Source: Mucilaginibacter pedocola (GTDB lineage Bacteria > Bacteroidota > Bacteroidia > Sphingobacteriales > Sphingobacteriaceae). From it: a stretch of DNA of 64,000 bases. Below the pieces are notes generated by a model. It ran no database searches. It worked only from the letters and a program-made list of their open reading frames with translations, and was not told the DNA's origin. Of this stretch, positions 42,072 to 52,300 are shown in pieces. The stretch's first letter is position 1. Each line of letters opens with the position of its first letter. The DNA is taken from positions 124,001 to 188,000 of the forward strand of contig NZ_MBTF01000039.1 in assembly GCF_002013915.1 (NCBI RefSeq), read 5' to 3'. A program made the position numbers and the translations under genes.

Positions 42072-42242
42072 TGTCATTTCGATGAGCAGGCGGGGAGGAA
42101 AGAGCAAGAGGGCGAAGAGAAATCTTATGCGAGCGATGAGCGTTCATGCTAATCGGATGTGCATGGTGTCCATGCAATATGTCGAAGATTTCTCCTCACC
42201 CTTTCCCGCGATGTCCCGCGCTTCTGTTCGTTCGAAATGACA
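42072..42242. repeat. Palindromic element with TGTCATTTCGA ends
   Basis: TGTCATTTCGA (42072-42082) and TCGAAATGACA (42232-42242) are exact inverted ends. Inner GAGAAATCTT (42117-42126) and AAGATTTCTC (42185-42194) pair as well. It is 171 bases long, lies downstream of the second GH76 gene, and contains no gene. It resembles intergenic repeats common in Bacteroidota. Confidence 0.8.
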
Positions 42243-42258
42243 TCGTTTTTTATGTCTC

Positions 42259-42288
42259 CGCAGGGTCTCTTTGAAAAAGGACCCTGCG
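42259..42288. repeat. Hairpin with CGCAGGGTC/GACCCTGCG arms
   Basis: CGCAGGGTC (42259-42267) and GACCCTGCG (42280-42288) are exact complements. The same arms occur at 16624-16652. It lies between two convergent genes. Confidence 0.65.
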
Positions 42289-42294
42289 TTTCAG

Positions 42295-44016
42295 CTACCC
42301 CATATCAGGTACTTCCTTCACTGCTTTTATCAGCATAATGCGTTCCTCAAACTCGTCGTTGGGAACAAAGGAGCGGTTCTTCACCTTGGTTTTGTAGGTG
42401 TAAATGGTGTTTACAGAGTAGTTGAGTATTTTGGCAATGGTTTCGTTCTCGTCTATACCAAGGCGGATGAGGGCGAATATGCGCAGCTCTGTATTCAGCA
42501 GGTGTTCTTCGTTAAAATGCACGCGATGCGCCGGCTCGAACAGTGCATTGAAATCATCAATAAAATTGGGGAAGATGTTCAGGAACACCTTGTCGAAGCT
42601 GTGGTACAGGTTCTCGCGTTCAAAGTTGGTATTCAGTCGGTTCAGCACTAAACCAACTTCTTCGTAACGTTTCTCTTTAAGGTTTTTATCGATGCTGCGT
42701 TTCAGGCGGTCTATTTTCTCTATGTAATCCGAATGGATATTGAAGAAGTACCCGATATATTCATCCTTGATAATGTTCGCCTCGTCCAACTTGGTGTTAA
42801 TACGCGAGAGCGTGCGGTTGGCGCTATCCAGCGTTTTATTTACCTGCGTAAGCGAATCGTTGGCCACGTTCAGGTCCTGGTTTTTGTTAATGATCACCTG
42901 GTCGGCTATCTTTAATTTCTTTAGCTGGCGCGATGTGATGATCGCGAAAATAATAACCACCACAATAAGCGAGGTGATAATCGATGCATAGATCAACAAC
43001 GACCTCCTCTCCTTCTCTATCCCGTTCACCCGTTCGGTTTGTATGATGGGCATTATGCTGCTTATCTGTGCCTCGCGGTGCCTTGCGCCGTAAAAATTGG
43101 CGTCATCAATAGCACTGTTAATGTAGGTGAAAGCCGTTTTGGCATCGCCGTGCTGGTAGTAGTATTCGGCCAGGTTGGTGAGGGCAACCGCTTCTTTGGT
43201 AGAATGTGTAATATCTATGAGGGCCGCCTGCATCAGATAGCTGATGGACCGCTCGGGCTGGTTCAGTTCTTTATAAATGTAACTGAGGCAACTGTAATTA
43301 ATGGCGCTGTCCTGGTAGGCCTGCGGTATGCGCATAATTTGGTTATAGGGTTCCAGCGCATCTTTATAGCGGCCCGTGCGCAAGGCTTTTAAGCCAACAG
43401 CCGAAAGGTTCTCGTAAGTGCCGGGCTTAGTGGAGTTAATGATAGAGTCGCAGTAAGCCAGCCCGATGGTGCTGTACCTGGCGTAATAATCCACCATCTT
43501 ATCATAATCGCCCAGGTCGAAATGGCTGCGGGCCTGTAAAAACAGGTATTCGTAGCGCTGGCTTTCATTTAGCTTTTTAGGGTCAACCTTGTTCAGGGTA
43601 TCCAGCCCTTCCTTAAACATCCCGGCAGAAACCAGCACAAAGGCCATATTCACTTTTGCGTAGTTTATCTTCTCGGGGTCATGCAGTTGGTGGGCAACAT
43701 TGTTCAGCCGCTGGCAATACACATAGGCAGAATCGTGCACGAAGGACTTATACGCCCTAAACAACTTCTGGTAATTTATGTAACGCGCATCAAGCGAAGT
43801 GTAATTGGCGGCAAGTTCTTTCCGGATGTTTTCAATATCGCGCAGCTTGGCCTCCTGGTATTTCGCCTTATTTTCGATGGCGCGGTTCAGTATGGCCTCC
43901 CAGGTATCCTTATGGGCGAAAGTTTTGCCCTGCATTAGCATTATACAGCAACCCGTAAGTAAAAACAGGCGTACCCATATTTGTTGCTTCATCATTCCCG
44001 TTAACCGCTGCATCAT
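42295..44016 (-). CDS. Membrane protein with TPR sensor and C-terminal HTH (DUF6377 type)
   Basis: A 573-residue one-component regulator. After an N-terminal signal/anchor (about 14-34), residues 40-330 are TPR-like helices (for example YNQIMRIPQAYQDSAINYSCLSYIYKELNQ). A membrane helix lies at about 340-361 and a coiled-coil at 370-420. The C-terminal part (about 515-560) is LuxR-like, with LLNTELRIFALIRLGIDENETIAKILNYSVNTIYTYKTKVKNR. No kinase or receiver domain is seen. Proteins of this form sit next to Bacteroidota glycan loci and are thought to sense a periplasmic signal and bind DNA directly. It lies between the mannan genes and the 7TM regulator. Confidence 0.8.
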   Translation of the reverse strand: MMQRLTGMMKQQIWVRLFLLTGCCIMLMQGKTFAHKDTWEAILNRAIENKAKYQEAKLRDIENIRKELAANYTSLDARYINYQKLFRAYKSFVHDSAYVYCQRLNNVAHQLHDPEKINYAKVNMAFVLVSAGMFKEGLDTLNKVDPKKLNESQRYEYLFLQARSHFDLGDYDKMVDYYARYSTIGLAYCDSIINSTKPGTYENLSAVGLKALRTGRYKDALEPYNQIMRIPQAYQDSAINYSCLSYIYKELNQPERSISYLMQAALIDITHSTKEAVALTNLAEYYYQHGDAKTAFTYINSAIDDANFYGARHREAQISSIMPIIQTERVNGIEKERRSLLIYASIITSLIVVVIIFAIITSRQLKKLKIADQVIINKNQDLNVANDSLTQVNKTLDSANRTLSRINTKLDEANIIKDEYIGYFFNIHSDYIEKIDRLKRSIDKNLKEKRYEEVGLVLNRLNTNFERENLYHSFDKVFLNIFPNFIDDFNALFEPAHRVHFNEEHLLNTELRIFALIRLGIDENETIAKILNYSVNTIYTYKTKVKNRSFVPNDEFEERIMLIKAVKEVPDMG

Positions 44017-44031
44017 TTTTTGCTATAGCAT

Positions 44032-44039
44032 CAAAGTTA
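44032..44039 (-). promoter_or_regulatory. Candidate -7 element of the DUF6377 gene
   Basis: On the minus strand TAACTTTG matches TAnnTTTG 15 bases before the ATG at 44016. No -33 match. Confidence 0.35.
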
Positions 44040-44099
44040 AATAATATCTGCTACATCATTTACGGTAACGCAAGCATCAGCATAAAAATCGGATGAATA

Positions 44100-45902
44100 T
44101 TAGCTCTTACCCATCTTTTTATTCAGCCTTGCTTTGGCCTGCCTTACGCTGGCAGGTGCAATATTGAGCAATGCCGCAATTTCTTTGGTAGAAAGGTTGA
44201 TGTGGAAGTAAGCGTACAAACGCAGCTCATATTTGGTTAAATTAGGATGGGAGGCCTGTAATTCGTTAAAAAAGCTGGGGTGCACCTGCTCAAAATGGAG
44301 TTTAAATTTATCCCACTCCTCACCTAAATGCTGCCCCTCTTTTAACGACGATTGGATGTTTCGGATAGTTTCGGGCTTAGCATCGGGCAGTAAGGTATCA
44401 ATGTCCTGCATTTGGTTGCGCAACTCGGCCAGCAGTTTGTTTTTTTGGTGGATGTAAAGGCTATTACCCACCAGTTCGCGCTGGTTGGCCTCCAGTTTTT
44501 GCTGCAGTTGCTCGTTCTTCTCTTTTTCGAGTTGCATGGTTAGAGTGATATTTTTGTTCTCCTCCTCTATCAGCCGGCCTTTAATTTCGGTTAGTTCGAT
44601 ATCATTTGCCAGTTGTATGGCATGTATCTCTTTTTCCTTTAACTCTTCGTTCACCAATTTTATACGCGCTACCAAAGCCACAGCGAAGGTTAGTATTTGC
44701 GAGAGGATAGCCATTTGCGGCAACAACGAGCCGGCGAAAGTGTACAACAAAATGTAAACGGAAGTACAAACCGTAAAGACAAGCGGGAGCAGGTTAGCCG
44801 CAAGGAAATATTTGGCGGCTTTATAGCCTCTCCGATGAGCTACTATACCGATGCCAATACAGGTGCTTACCATCAGCAGGATATAGACATTGGATGCAGG
44901 GATGTTATTGATATACACCCATCCCGATAGGGTAATGATAACCGGCACAGCCTCTAACAGGATATACCCCAATGAGAATATTTTCAACACTTTATCATAC
45001 CCGGGCAGAGCCTGTTTTGTATTGAGGTACGAGCGAGTGAACTCAATAAAGCTGCAAAAAATAATGGTAACCCCAACGTGCATTACCAAACCATCCAGGT
45101 TGATGTATTGCAGCTTGCCGCCCGGCCAGGCTTTTATGTTGTAGAAACTTGCCTGAAAGACGGGGTTCAGGAACTGCCCGACGGATACCAGGTAAAGTAG
45201 CGCCCCTATTTGCACCAATACATAATACAAATACGCCTTATCCTTCAGTTGAAAATAGATATACAGGTTATATACCGAGAAACTGATCAACACAATGCAA
45301 CACACCAGATTGAACAACGATGTAAAACGCTCTTCGGCATAGAATGCAACCCGTTTGGTGAATATAAGGGCGGGCTTTAACGCCACGTTGTACTGCTTAA
45401 TATCGCGCAGGCTTATTTTCACATAAAGTACATTTTCGGCTTGCTTTGATAGCGACGCCTCCATTTGCCATGGCTTACGGAATGCCGAGGGCGCACCAAG
45501 CCCGGCAGCGGTGCCCTCCCATCTGTTATGCTTCGGGCTATATTGGTAAAGCGTATAGTTTAACGCCTTGAATGGTTGAAATATATACGGCTCATCATTG
45601 GGGTATGGGTTATTGATAACCAGCTTTATCCAATAATATTCGCTTTGCTGCGGCCGTAGCGAGTCGGCAGAAAAATGTAATGAGGTATCGTTAGCTACCC
45701 GCTCTATCGTGTAACCTTTATCGGGCAGCGCTTTGTAATTGGCAATTTTAAAGGTGTCGGCGTTGCTTAATGTTAGCCTGCTTTGCGCATTTGAATGATG
45801 TACCGGCGCCAATAACAAAAGCATTATGCAGCCAAGGCCGTATAACGCGGATTTTAGCGAAAAGCAAATATATCTTTTAAAAAACGCGTAACAGGTTCTC
45901 AA
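44100..45902 (-). CDS. 7TMR-DISM membrane sensor fused to a LuxR-like HTH
   Basis: A 600-residue sensor. An N-terminal signal and a 7TMR-DISM extracellular domain (about 45-185, e.g. FSADSLRPQQSEYYWIKLVINNPY) precede seven membrane helices (about 200-395). A long coiled-coil (about 410-490) leads to a C-terminal HTH, LTKYELRLYAYFHINLSTKEIAALLNIAPASVRQAKARLNKK. It lacks any kinase domain, so it is a membrane-tethered transcription factor. The only full-length start is TTG at 45902. A minus-strand TATATTTG at 45872-45865 lies inside this region and would favour the ATG at 45824. The start is therefore uncertain. Confidence 0.78.
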   Translation of the reverse strand: MRTCYAFFKRYICFSLKSALYGLGCIMLLLLAPVHHSNAQSRLTLSNADTFKIANYKALPDKGYTIERVANDTSLHFSADSLRPQQSEYYWIKLVINNPYPNDEPYIFQPFKALNYTLYQYSPKHNRWEGTAAGLGAPSAFRKPWQMEASLSKQAENVLYVKISLRDIKQYNVALKPALIFTKRVAFYAEERFTSLFNLVCCIVLISFSVYNLYIYFQLKDKAYLYYVLVQIGALLYLVSVGQFLNPVFQASFYNIKAWPGGKLQYINLDGLVMHVGVTIIFCSFIEFTRSYLNTKQALPGYDKVLKIFSLGYILLEAVPVIITLSGWVYINNIPASNVYILLMVSTCIGIGIVAHRRGYKAAKYFLAANLLPLVFTVCTSVYILLYTFAGSLLPQMAILSQILTFAVALVARIKLVNEELKEKEIHAIQLANDIELTEIKGRLIEEENKNITLTMQLEKEKNEQLQQKLEANQRELVGNSLYIHQKNKLLAELRNQMQDIDTLLPDAKPETIRNIQSSLKEGQHLGEEWDKFKLHFEQVHPSFFNELQASHPNLTKYELRLYAYFHINLSTKEIAALLNIAPASVRQAKARLNKKMGKS

Positions 45903-45965
45903 ATCGGGGGAATGAATGAGAACGAAGATAGGTTTTTGAGGGCAGAATTTACAATGCTATTCCCC

Positions 45966-47162
45966 CTACTGCACCCCACGCGCGTCCCCCGTCAATGTTG
46001 GTGTGGTAGTATCGGTTATTTTATTCTTTATAAGTTCGTTATCAAAAGGCGCTATATCCTGCACGGTACGCGAGGGGTAGCGTTTGGTATCGAACTTGCC
46101 CGTCCAGTCGGCGTTTTTGCCGCCGCCTATGATAATGCCTGTAGTGCAATGGCTGATACGGTTGTTTTTGACCGTGCAATCGCTTGCGGCAATGTAAAAG
46201 CCGGTATCTATCTTCCCTTTCGCCATGCCATACATCAGCCTGATTGCTGCGGGTAAGCCTTTGAACGAATTATTGCTGATGGTATGCCCGGTGCCATTTA
46301 CCCGTACGCCGCCGGTGCCGCCTTTAAAGGTGTTGCTATCAACCAAACATTCGTGCCCGCCGCGCATTACCAGTTCGCCGTGGCAATTTCCAAAATAGTT
46401 ATTGATGTATTTATTGCCCGATGCCTTATTACTTACCACCTCGGGCTCGCCATTGCAGCGGATGAAACGGTTATCCCTCACGGTTGCATAGGCATAACGG
46501 TTGCCTTGCAGAATAGGGTCCTGCCCTATTTGCACGCATTCGCCGCCGTTATAATTTTTCCAGCTTACGCTGTCTTTATCCATGAAGGTATTATGGTCTA
46601 CCAGTGTATAAAGCGGCACCGAATTAGCTGTAACCCGCACCTGCACATCCATATTATCTACATTGTGTGTAAAGCGGCAATTATCCACCCTGTTATGCTG
46701 ACCGTTGCCTGCCAACACCACAATAGGCATAAACTGCGAATCAACGGTATCTTTTGTGAACACACATCGGGTTATCCGGCAATCGGAACCGCCATCAAGC
46801 TTTATCAAGGCAACCTCAGGCCCTTTACCTTTGTGCAGCATACAACCGTCAAATTTCAGGCCCCGTAACTGAATATAGCTGCCCGAAATATGGAAAACGG
46901 TTTGGCTTACCCCGCCTGTAAAAATGGTTTTGCCGTCTTTTTCTGCCCTTATAATAATGGGTTTTTCGGCAGTGCCGCTCGTTTTCAGTTCTACACTCCA
47001 GCCTGTGTAAGTACCCTTCGCAATAACAATTTCATCGCCGGGCGAAACGGCTGCTGCGGCTTGTTTAAACTCGCCTGCCGTTTTTACACGGTAGGTTTTG
47101 GCAAAGCCGGATAGTAGGGCGCAAAGGCAAAGCATTGTTGCAGTGAAGCGTTTCATCATCAT
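45966..47162 (-). CDS. PL6-family polysaccharide lyase (alginate lyase/chondroitinase B fold)
   Basis: A 398-residue exported right-handed beta-helix lyase. The signal peptide is MMMKRFTATMLCLCALLSGFA. Calcium ligands and catalytic residues are present: NGGECVQIG (205-213), NGEPEVVSNKASGN with the likely base Lys246, and GELVMRGGHE with the likely acid Arg267. The family cleaves alginate (poly-G or poly-MG) or dermatan sulfate. Three in-frame ATG lie at 47162, 47159 and 47156, with GGAGG upstream of the first. It is the last gene of the susCD arm, after a hairpin and a repeat. Confidence 0.88.
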   Translation of the reverse strand: MMMKRFTATMLCLCALLSGFAKTYRVKTAGEFKQAAAAVSPGDEIVIAKGTYTGWSVELKTSGTAEKPIIIRAEKDGKTIFTGGVSQTVFHISGSYIQLRGLKFDGCMLHKGKGPEVALIKLDGGSDCRITRCVFTKDTVDSQFMPIVVLAGNGQHNRVDNCRFTHNVDNMDVQVRVTANSVPLYTLVDHNTFMDKDSVSWKNYNGGECVQIGQDPILQGNRYAYATVRDNRFIRCNGEPEVVSNKASGNKYINNYFGNCHGELVMRGGHECLVDSNTFKGGTGGVRVNGTGHTISNNSFKGLPAAIRLMYGMAKGKIDTGFYIAASDCTVKNNRISHCTTGIIIGGGKNADWTGKFDTKRYPSRTVQDIAPFDNELIKNKITDTTTPTLTGDARGVQ

Positions 47163-47170
47163 TTTATCCT

Positions 47171-47210
47171 CCAATAAAAATAAGCCGGGCCGCATTGCGC
47201 AGGCCCGGCT
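47171..47210 (-). terminator. Terminator-like hairpin before the PL6 start
   Basis: AGCCGGGCC (47183-47191) and GGCCCGGCT (47202-47210) form a perfect 9-bp stem. On the minus strand it is followed by TTATTTTTATT, then GGAGG and the ATG at 47162. It could attenuate read-through from susD into PL6 or separate the units. Confidence 0.6.
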
Positions 47211-47283
47211 CTTCTAATTAAACCAAGATACAAGTACAACTAAAGGGGGTTAAGCGCAGTTTTCTTGGGAAGCTGGGCGGAAA

Positions 47284-47412
47284 GGCCGGTGCGGTTCCCC
47301 TCTTGAGAGGGGTGTAGGGGTGTGTTTGGCGCCATGCTTTGCGTTTATTGCATAACCCCTAACACACCCCTGCAGCCGCACTGTCCACTGCGCCCCCTCT
47401 CAAGAGGGGAAT
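47284..47412. repeat. About 120-bp palindromic element, copy A2
   Basis: TTCCCCTCTTGAGAGGGG (47295-47312) and CCCTCTCAAGAGGGGA (near 47395-47410) pair, with inner GGGGTGTGTT and AACACACCCC. The core differs from copy A1 but has the same length between ends (118 bases). It lies between susD and PL6. Confidence 0.8.
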
Positions 47413-47426
47413 TAGCTCATTTGTTC

Positions 47427-49298
47427 CTATTCCACCACCTTATCCAAAGGCGGTATATTATTCTCCGACCCGGCGTAGCCCACATTTTGGTTGATATGCC
47501 CGTTTATGTTCAGGTCAATATCTGCCTGTGGTATGGGCCACAACACGTGGTATGGCGAAATGGTGAACTTGTTGCCCGAGTTGGTTACCACGTTCGGATT
47601 CTTATAAAAATCGTTCTTCTCCATTATCCTGTCGTAAAAGAAGTTGTTGGTAGCAAAGCTTGCCACACTATAGGTTCTGCCATTATAAGCCGCTTTACCT
47701 GTTTGCGCAAAAATGAAAGCCATGCGGGTCAGCTCGGTTTTGCGGGGTTCTTCCCAATACAATTCGCGCTGGCGTTCGTCCAATATGGTGCCTATGTTCA
47801 CTTTGCTATCATCAGTAAGTAACTGGGCGTTGGCACGGGCGCGTACTTTGTTTATGTCGGCCATGGCCAGGGCGTTTTGGCCTTTCCACCAGTAAGCTTC
47901 GGCACGCAGCAGGTAGGTTTCTGCTAAGCGGAACACGTACCAGTCGGTATTGGTACCGCGCGGCGGGCTCCACCATTTGTCCTGTGCTGTTTTACCCGAA
48001 CCAATAAACACTTTATAATGCGGCCAGCCGAACCATGCGCGAATGGTATCTTTAGCGCCGTTCAAAAAGCGTTGGTTTACGTTGGCAGCGGTGTATTGCT
48101 CCAGGTTTTTGCCATACCAGGCGGCATCGGTTGTTTTTAGCCCGGGCTGGTTGTATACCAGGTCGGTCATGTCCATCCACATGCCTTTGGCGTGACGGTA
48201 GTCAGTATTATCTGTCCAGATGTATTTGGTTGCATAAGGCGTACCGCGCAGGCGACCAATACCGCGGCCATACCAAAGCGTAAGCGGGAACTCCTCGGTA
48301 ATTTTATCCGATATACCCGGCTTCAGCGTTCCAGGCGTAAGGATGGTACCGTTATGCCACATAGGCACGCAGTTACGCATCACCTGCGAGCCATTTGTGG
48401 TAGCACCTTCTAGGTTCTCGCGGTCTATCACAATATAAAGCGCTTCGGTGTTTGATGCTATAGCTTTGTTCTCGGGGCGGTGCAAGTCCCAAACCACATT
48501 TTTGCTGGCATCGCTTGCGGTAATACCAAAGCGGCTGGTCATTAACGAATAAGGCCCATTGATGGCAATATTAGCCGAAGTAATAGCATCATCAAACAAG
48601 CCCAAAGCCAGGTTTATTTTGGTGAGCAAGTGCGCCGCTGCACCTTTTGATGGCTCGCCTTTAGCGCCGTTATCAACCAGTTTGGTTACAGCAAAGTCAA
48701 GGTCCTGCTTCATTTTGGTGAGGATCACCGTGCGTTTGGTGCTTACGAATGAAGTATTTACAATGGTTTCTTCTTTCAGCAACAGCGGTACATCGCCAAA
48801 CTCGTGCACCAGGCGATAGTAGCGGTAAGCGCGGTGGAAGTAAGCGGTAGCCAGCACCCTATCTTTTTCATCCTGCGATGTCCACTGGATATCGTTTATA
48901 CGGGTGATCACCACGTTGGCGTCGTGCACGCCCTGCCACCATACCTGCCAGTAGCGGCCTATCTTGTTATAGTCGTCGCTGTTGAGGTTGGCGGTTGGGG
49001 TAATGCGGATATTGAGGTCTTGCGCGGGGGTTGTTTTATCGGTTGTTCCCTCAACGGCAGCGTCGGTAAATATCGATTCGGTAAGCATGGGGGCCGAATC
49101 GCCAAAAAATTCGAACCTTACACTCAGGTTCAGGTTCAGCAATGCCGAACGGAAAGCAGCGGGGGTAGTTAAAGTATTGCCCGGGGTGTATTTAGAGGGC
49201 GCTTCGGGGAACAGGTCGCTGCGTTTGGTACAGCCGTTGGCCACCACCAAAGCAGCCATCGCCATCCCCGCAAATATATTCTTGTTTATCTTTTTCAT
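47427..49298 (-). CDS. susD: SusD/RagB-type nutrient-binding lipoprotein (uronate locus)
   Basis: A 623-residue lipoprotein (Cys23 in VANGC). SusD-type features are YFHRAYRYYRLVHEFGDVPLLL, GEPSKGAAAHLLTKINLALGLFDDAI and FRLAETYLLRAEAYWWKGQNALAMADINKVRARAN. The C-terminus contains DERQRELYWEEPRKTELTRMAF and the usual WPIPQADIDLNINGHINQNVGY. It follows susC after 22 bases and should recognise an acidic polysaccharide, since it is tied to lyases. Confidence 0.92.
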   Translation of the reverse strand: MKKINKNIFAGMAMAALVVANGCTKRSDLFPEAPSKYTPGNTLTTPAAFRSALLNLNLSVRFEFFGDSAPMLTESIFTDAAVEGTTDKTTPAQDLNIRITPTANLNSDDYNKIGRYWQVWWQGVHDANVVITRINDIQWTSQDEKDRVLATAYFHRAYRYYRLVHEFGDVPLLLKEETIVNTSFVSTKRTVILTKMKQDLDFAVTKLVDNGAKGEPSKGAAAHLLTKINLALGLFDDAITSANIAINGPYSLMTSRFGITASDASKNVVWDLHRPENKAIASNTEALYIVIDRENLEGATTNGSQVMRNCVPMWHNGTILTPGTLKPGISDKITEEFPLTLWYGRGIGRLRGTPYATKYIWTDNTDYRHAKGMWMDMTDLVYNQPGLKTTDAAWYGKNLEQYTAANVNQRFLNGAKDTIRAWFGWPHYKVFIGSGKTAQDKWWSPPRGTNTDWYVFRLAETYLLRAEAYWWKGQNALAMADINKVRARANAQLLTDDSKVNIGTILDERQRELYWEEPRKTELTRMAFIFAQTGKAAYNGRTYSVASFATNNFFYDRIMEKNDFYKNPNVVTNSGNKFTISPYHVLWPIPQADIDLNINGHINQNVGYAGSENNIPPLDKVVE

Positions 49299-49320
49299 GT
49301 TTGTGTCTCTTTGTTTGGGG

Positions 49321-52300
49321 TTAGAAGGTTACGTTAAACCCGGTGGCAAAAAACCTTGGGGTTGGGCCATTGTTCTGCGGGTCCCACATAGGCCAGCCGG
49401 AGAAAACTGCGGCGTTGGTTGCGTTAACGAACAGCTTGGCGCTGCTCATACCCAGTTTTTTGATGAGGTTAGGGCTGAAGGTATAACCCAATGATACGGT
49501 TTGCAGCCTCACGAACGACGATTTACGCCAGATGTTGATGGTAGTACCCGACGAACCCGAGTTCAGCCTCGCATAATCATCTATCTGGTTATCTGCCGTC
49601 CAGTATGGGAGTTTATAAGCATTCATACGACCGTTACCCACGCTGCCGGGGTTGTTAGTGGCCAGGTTGAACTGCCTCATTTGCCCTATGCTTGATACCA
49701 GCATGAAAGAGAAGTCGAAGTTTCTGAGGAAGTTAAAATCGTTACGTAACGACCAGCTAAACTTAGGGTTGGTAGAGCCCAGGAATATCTTATCATCATT
49801 AGTGAACTTAAAGTCGCCATTCATATCCTGCAGCTTAAAGTCGCCGGGAACGGCGCCGTACTTTTTGGCTTCGTCAACCTCGGCGGTCTTCCAAACGCCT
49901 AACACTTTGTAATCCCAAACCACGTTCACATCGCGGCCAATAAACCAGCCGTTACCTATGTCGTTCTTCTCGGGCACCACTGTAGTATTGCCGTTGGCAT
50001 CGGTAGTGGTCGATGAGCCGTACAGGTGTACCAGTTTGTTGCGGTTGAGGTAGAAGGTACCGTTAGCGCTCCAGTTGAAGTTTTTGCCCTGGATAATTTT
50101 ACCTTCCAGCAGTATCTCAATACCCTTGTTGTTCACCTCGCCAATGTTGGTGTAAACATCGGGCGTGGTGTAGCCCATTATCGGCGGCAGGGTACGTTTC
50201 ACGATCAGACCGGTAGTTTTGCGGTTATATACGTCTATCGAACCACTCAGGCGGTTTTTCAGGATGGCAAAATCTAAACCCAGGTTGGGTCCTGTTGTGC
50301 GTTCCCAGGTAAGCAGGTTGTTTTGCAGCGATGTAATGGCAATGCTATTATTGTTTACCACGCTACCATCGGGCAACACGGTTGGGTATTTACCGCCTGC
50401 TATAATAGCCAGTGCAATACTTGGGTCGGCGGTGCCGCTGCTTAAGCGGTTACCGTTAGAGCCATAACCGAAGCGCAGTTTACCATAGTTCAACCAATCG
50501 AAGAATTTGGTTTTGAAGAATTTCTCATCACTGAAAGTCCAGGCAACAGCGCCATCGGCATAGCTTTGGCGGGGTTGGGTTAAACCAAAAGGCGAGAAAC
50601 CATCGCGGCGGGCGGTAAAGGTAAAGTTGTATTTACCCATTAAGTTGTAGTTGATACGGCCCATCAAACCATCGGCATTATAAACACGGTCGTCGCTGCT
50701 TTCCACAGGCAGGGTACCGGCCCCAATGTTGTGATAGCCTAATACATCGCTCGGGCTAAACTGCGAGTTGTTGGTGCGGGTGTACCAGGTTTGGTATTTC
50801 TCTTTGTTCAGCAGGAAGGTTGCATCAAAAGAGTGGATACCAAAGGTTTTGTTCCAGGTCAAGATGTTATCCAAATTGTAGCGGTAACGTTCTTCCATCG
50901 AGCGATAGGCTGTACCGGTTAATCCGTTCACGGCTATCTCGTTAGGGTTAGCACCCGGGCGGAAGAAGAAGTTACGGTACGCCTCAAACTGCGGCGAGAA
51001 ATTCAGCGTGTACTTAAAGCCAAAGGGCAGATCGACACGGGTGAACAGCGTACTGAAAAGCACGTTTTGGCGATACACGTTCTGATTGTAACGGTTACCC
51101 AGGAAAGGGTTACGCTGATTCAGACCGCTATCATCTGTAGCTATACGGGTAAGGCTGCCGTCAGCTTTATACACATCGCCGTACGGGGATGAGTTGATGA
51201 TTTGCCCCCAGTCGGCCTCATTCAGGTCGTAACCGGCAAGGTTGAAAGGGTTGGCCGAGTGGCTTTCATCGCGCACCGCAAATTGTGCATTCAAACCGAT
51301 AGTTAAAAACTTAGCGGCCTTACCTTCCAAATTGGCACGGAAACGGGTGTTGTTATAATCGCCGCCTTTGATCAGGTTCTCGTTGCGGGTGTAGTTGCCC
51401 GAGAAGTAATAGCTCACGGTTTCGCTTCGGCCCGATAGGCTGGCGGTATAATCCTGCCTCACGCCGTTCCTGAAGATGAGTTTGCTCCAATCGGTAACCT
51501 TATTGTTTTTGTAATTGGTTATCTCGTTAGGGAACAAGCCTAAACGCTGCAGGTAAACATCCACCGGGTCGCCGGTAGAGCCCGACATAAACTGGTCTAC
51601 AGTTACGCCCTCGGGCAATGCACGCGGGTCGCTGTAGAAATAGTAGGGCTTGGTTACGTTGGCGCTGCGTTGCACGTCCGAACGCCAGTGCAAAAAGTCC
51701 TCGCCCTGGTAGTACTCCTGGTTTTGCAGCAACTGGGCAATACCCATGTTAGCATTCAGTGTAATTACCGAGCCACCCTTTTTACCTTTTTTGGTAGTAA
51801 CGGCCACCACACCACCTGCCGACTGTGCACCATAAACCGCCAGTGCGCTTGGGTCGCGCAGTACGTCTACGCGGTCAATGTCGTTAGGGTTAATGTCGGC
51901 AAGGTCGCCAAAGTAGATAACACCATCCAGCACAATGAGCGGCTGCACGTTGCCCGAAAGGCTGGCCTTACCACGTACCTGGAAATCGCCTGCACTGGCG
52001 CCCTTGGCAGAGGTATTCAAGGCTACGGATATACCCGGTACCGCGCCGCGCAGTACGTCGGCAACGCTGGTGGGGTTATCGTTCTCAAACTTATCAGCCT
52101 TTACGCTGGTGATAGCGCCGGTAACATCTTTAACAGCGCGGGTGCCGTAGCCAATTACCACCACTTCGTTCAGATCGCGCGAGTTGGGGGCCATTTGCAC
52201 ATTGTATTGGGCGGCAGCACCCACTACCACTTCTTTGGTTTGGTAACCAATAAAGGTAAATACCAGCGTGGCACCAGCATCGGCATCAAGGCTGAATTTA

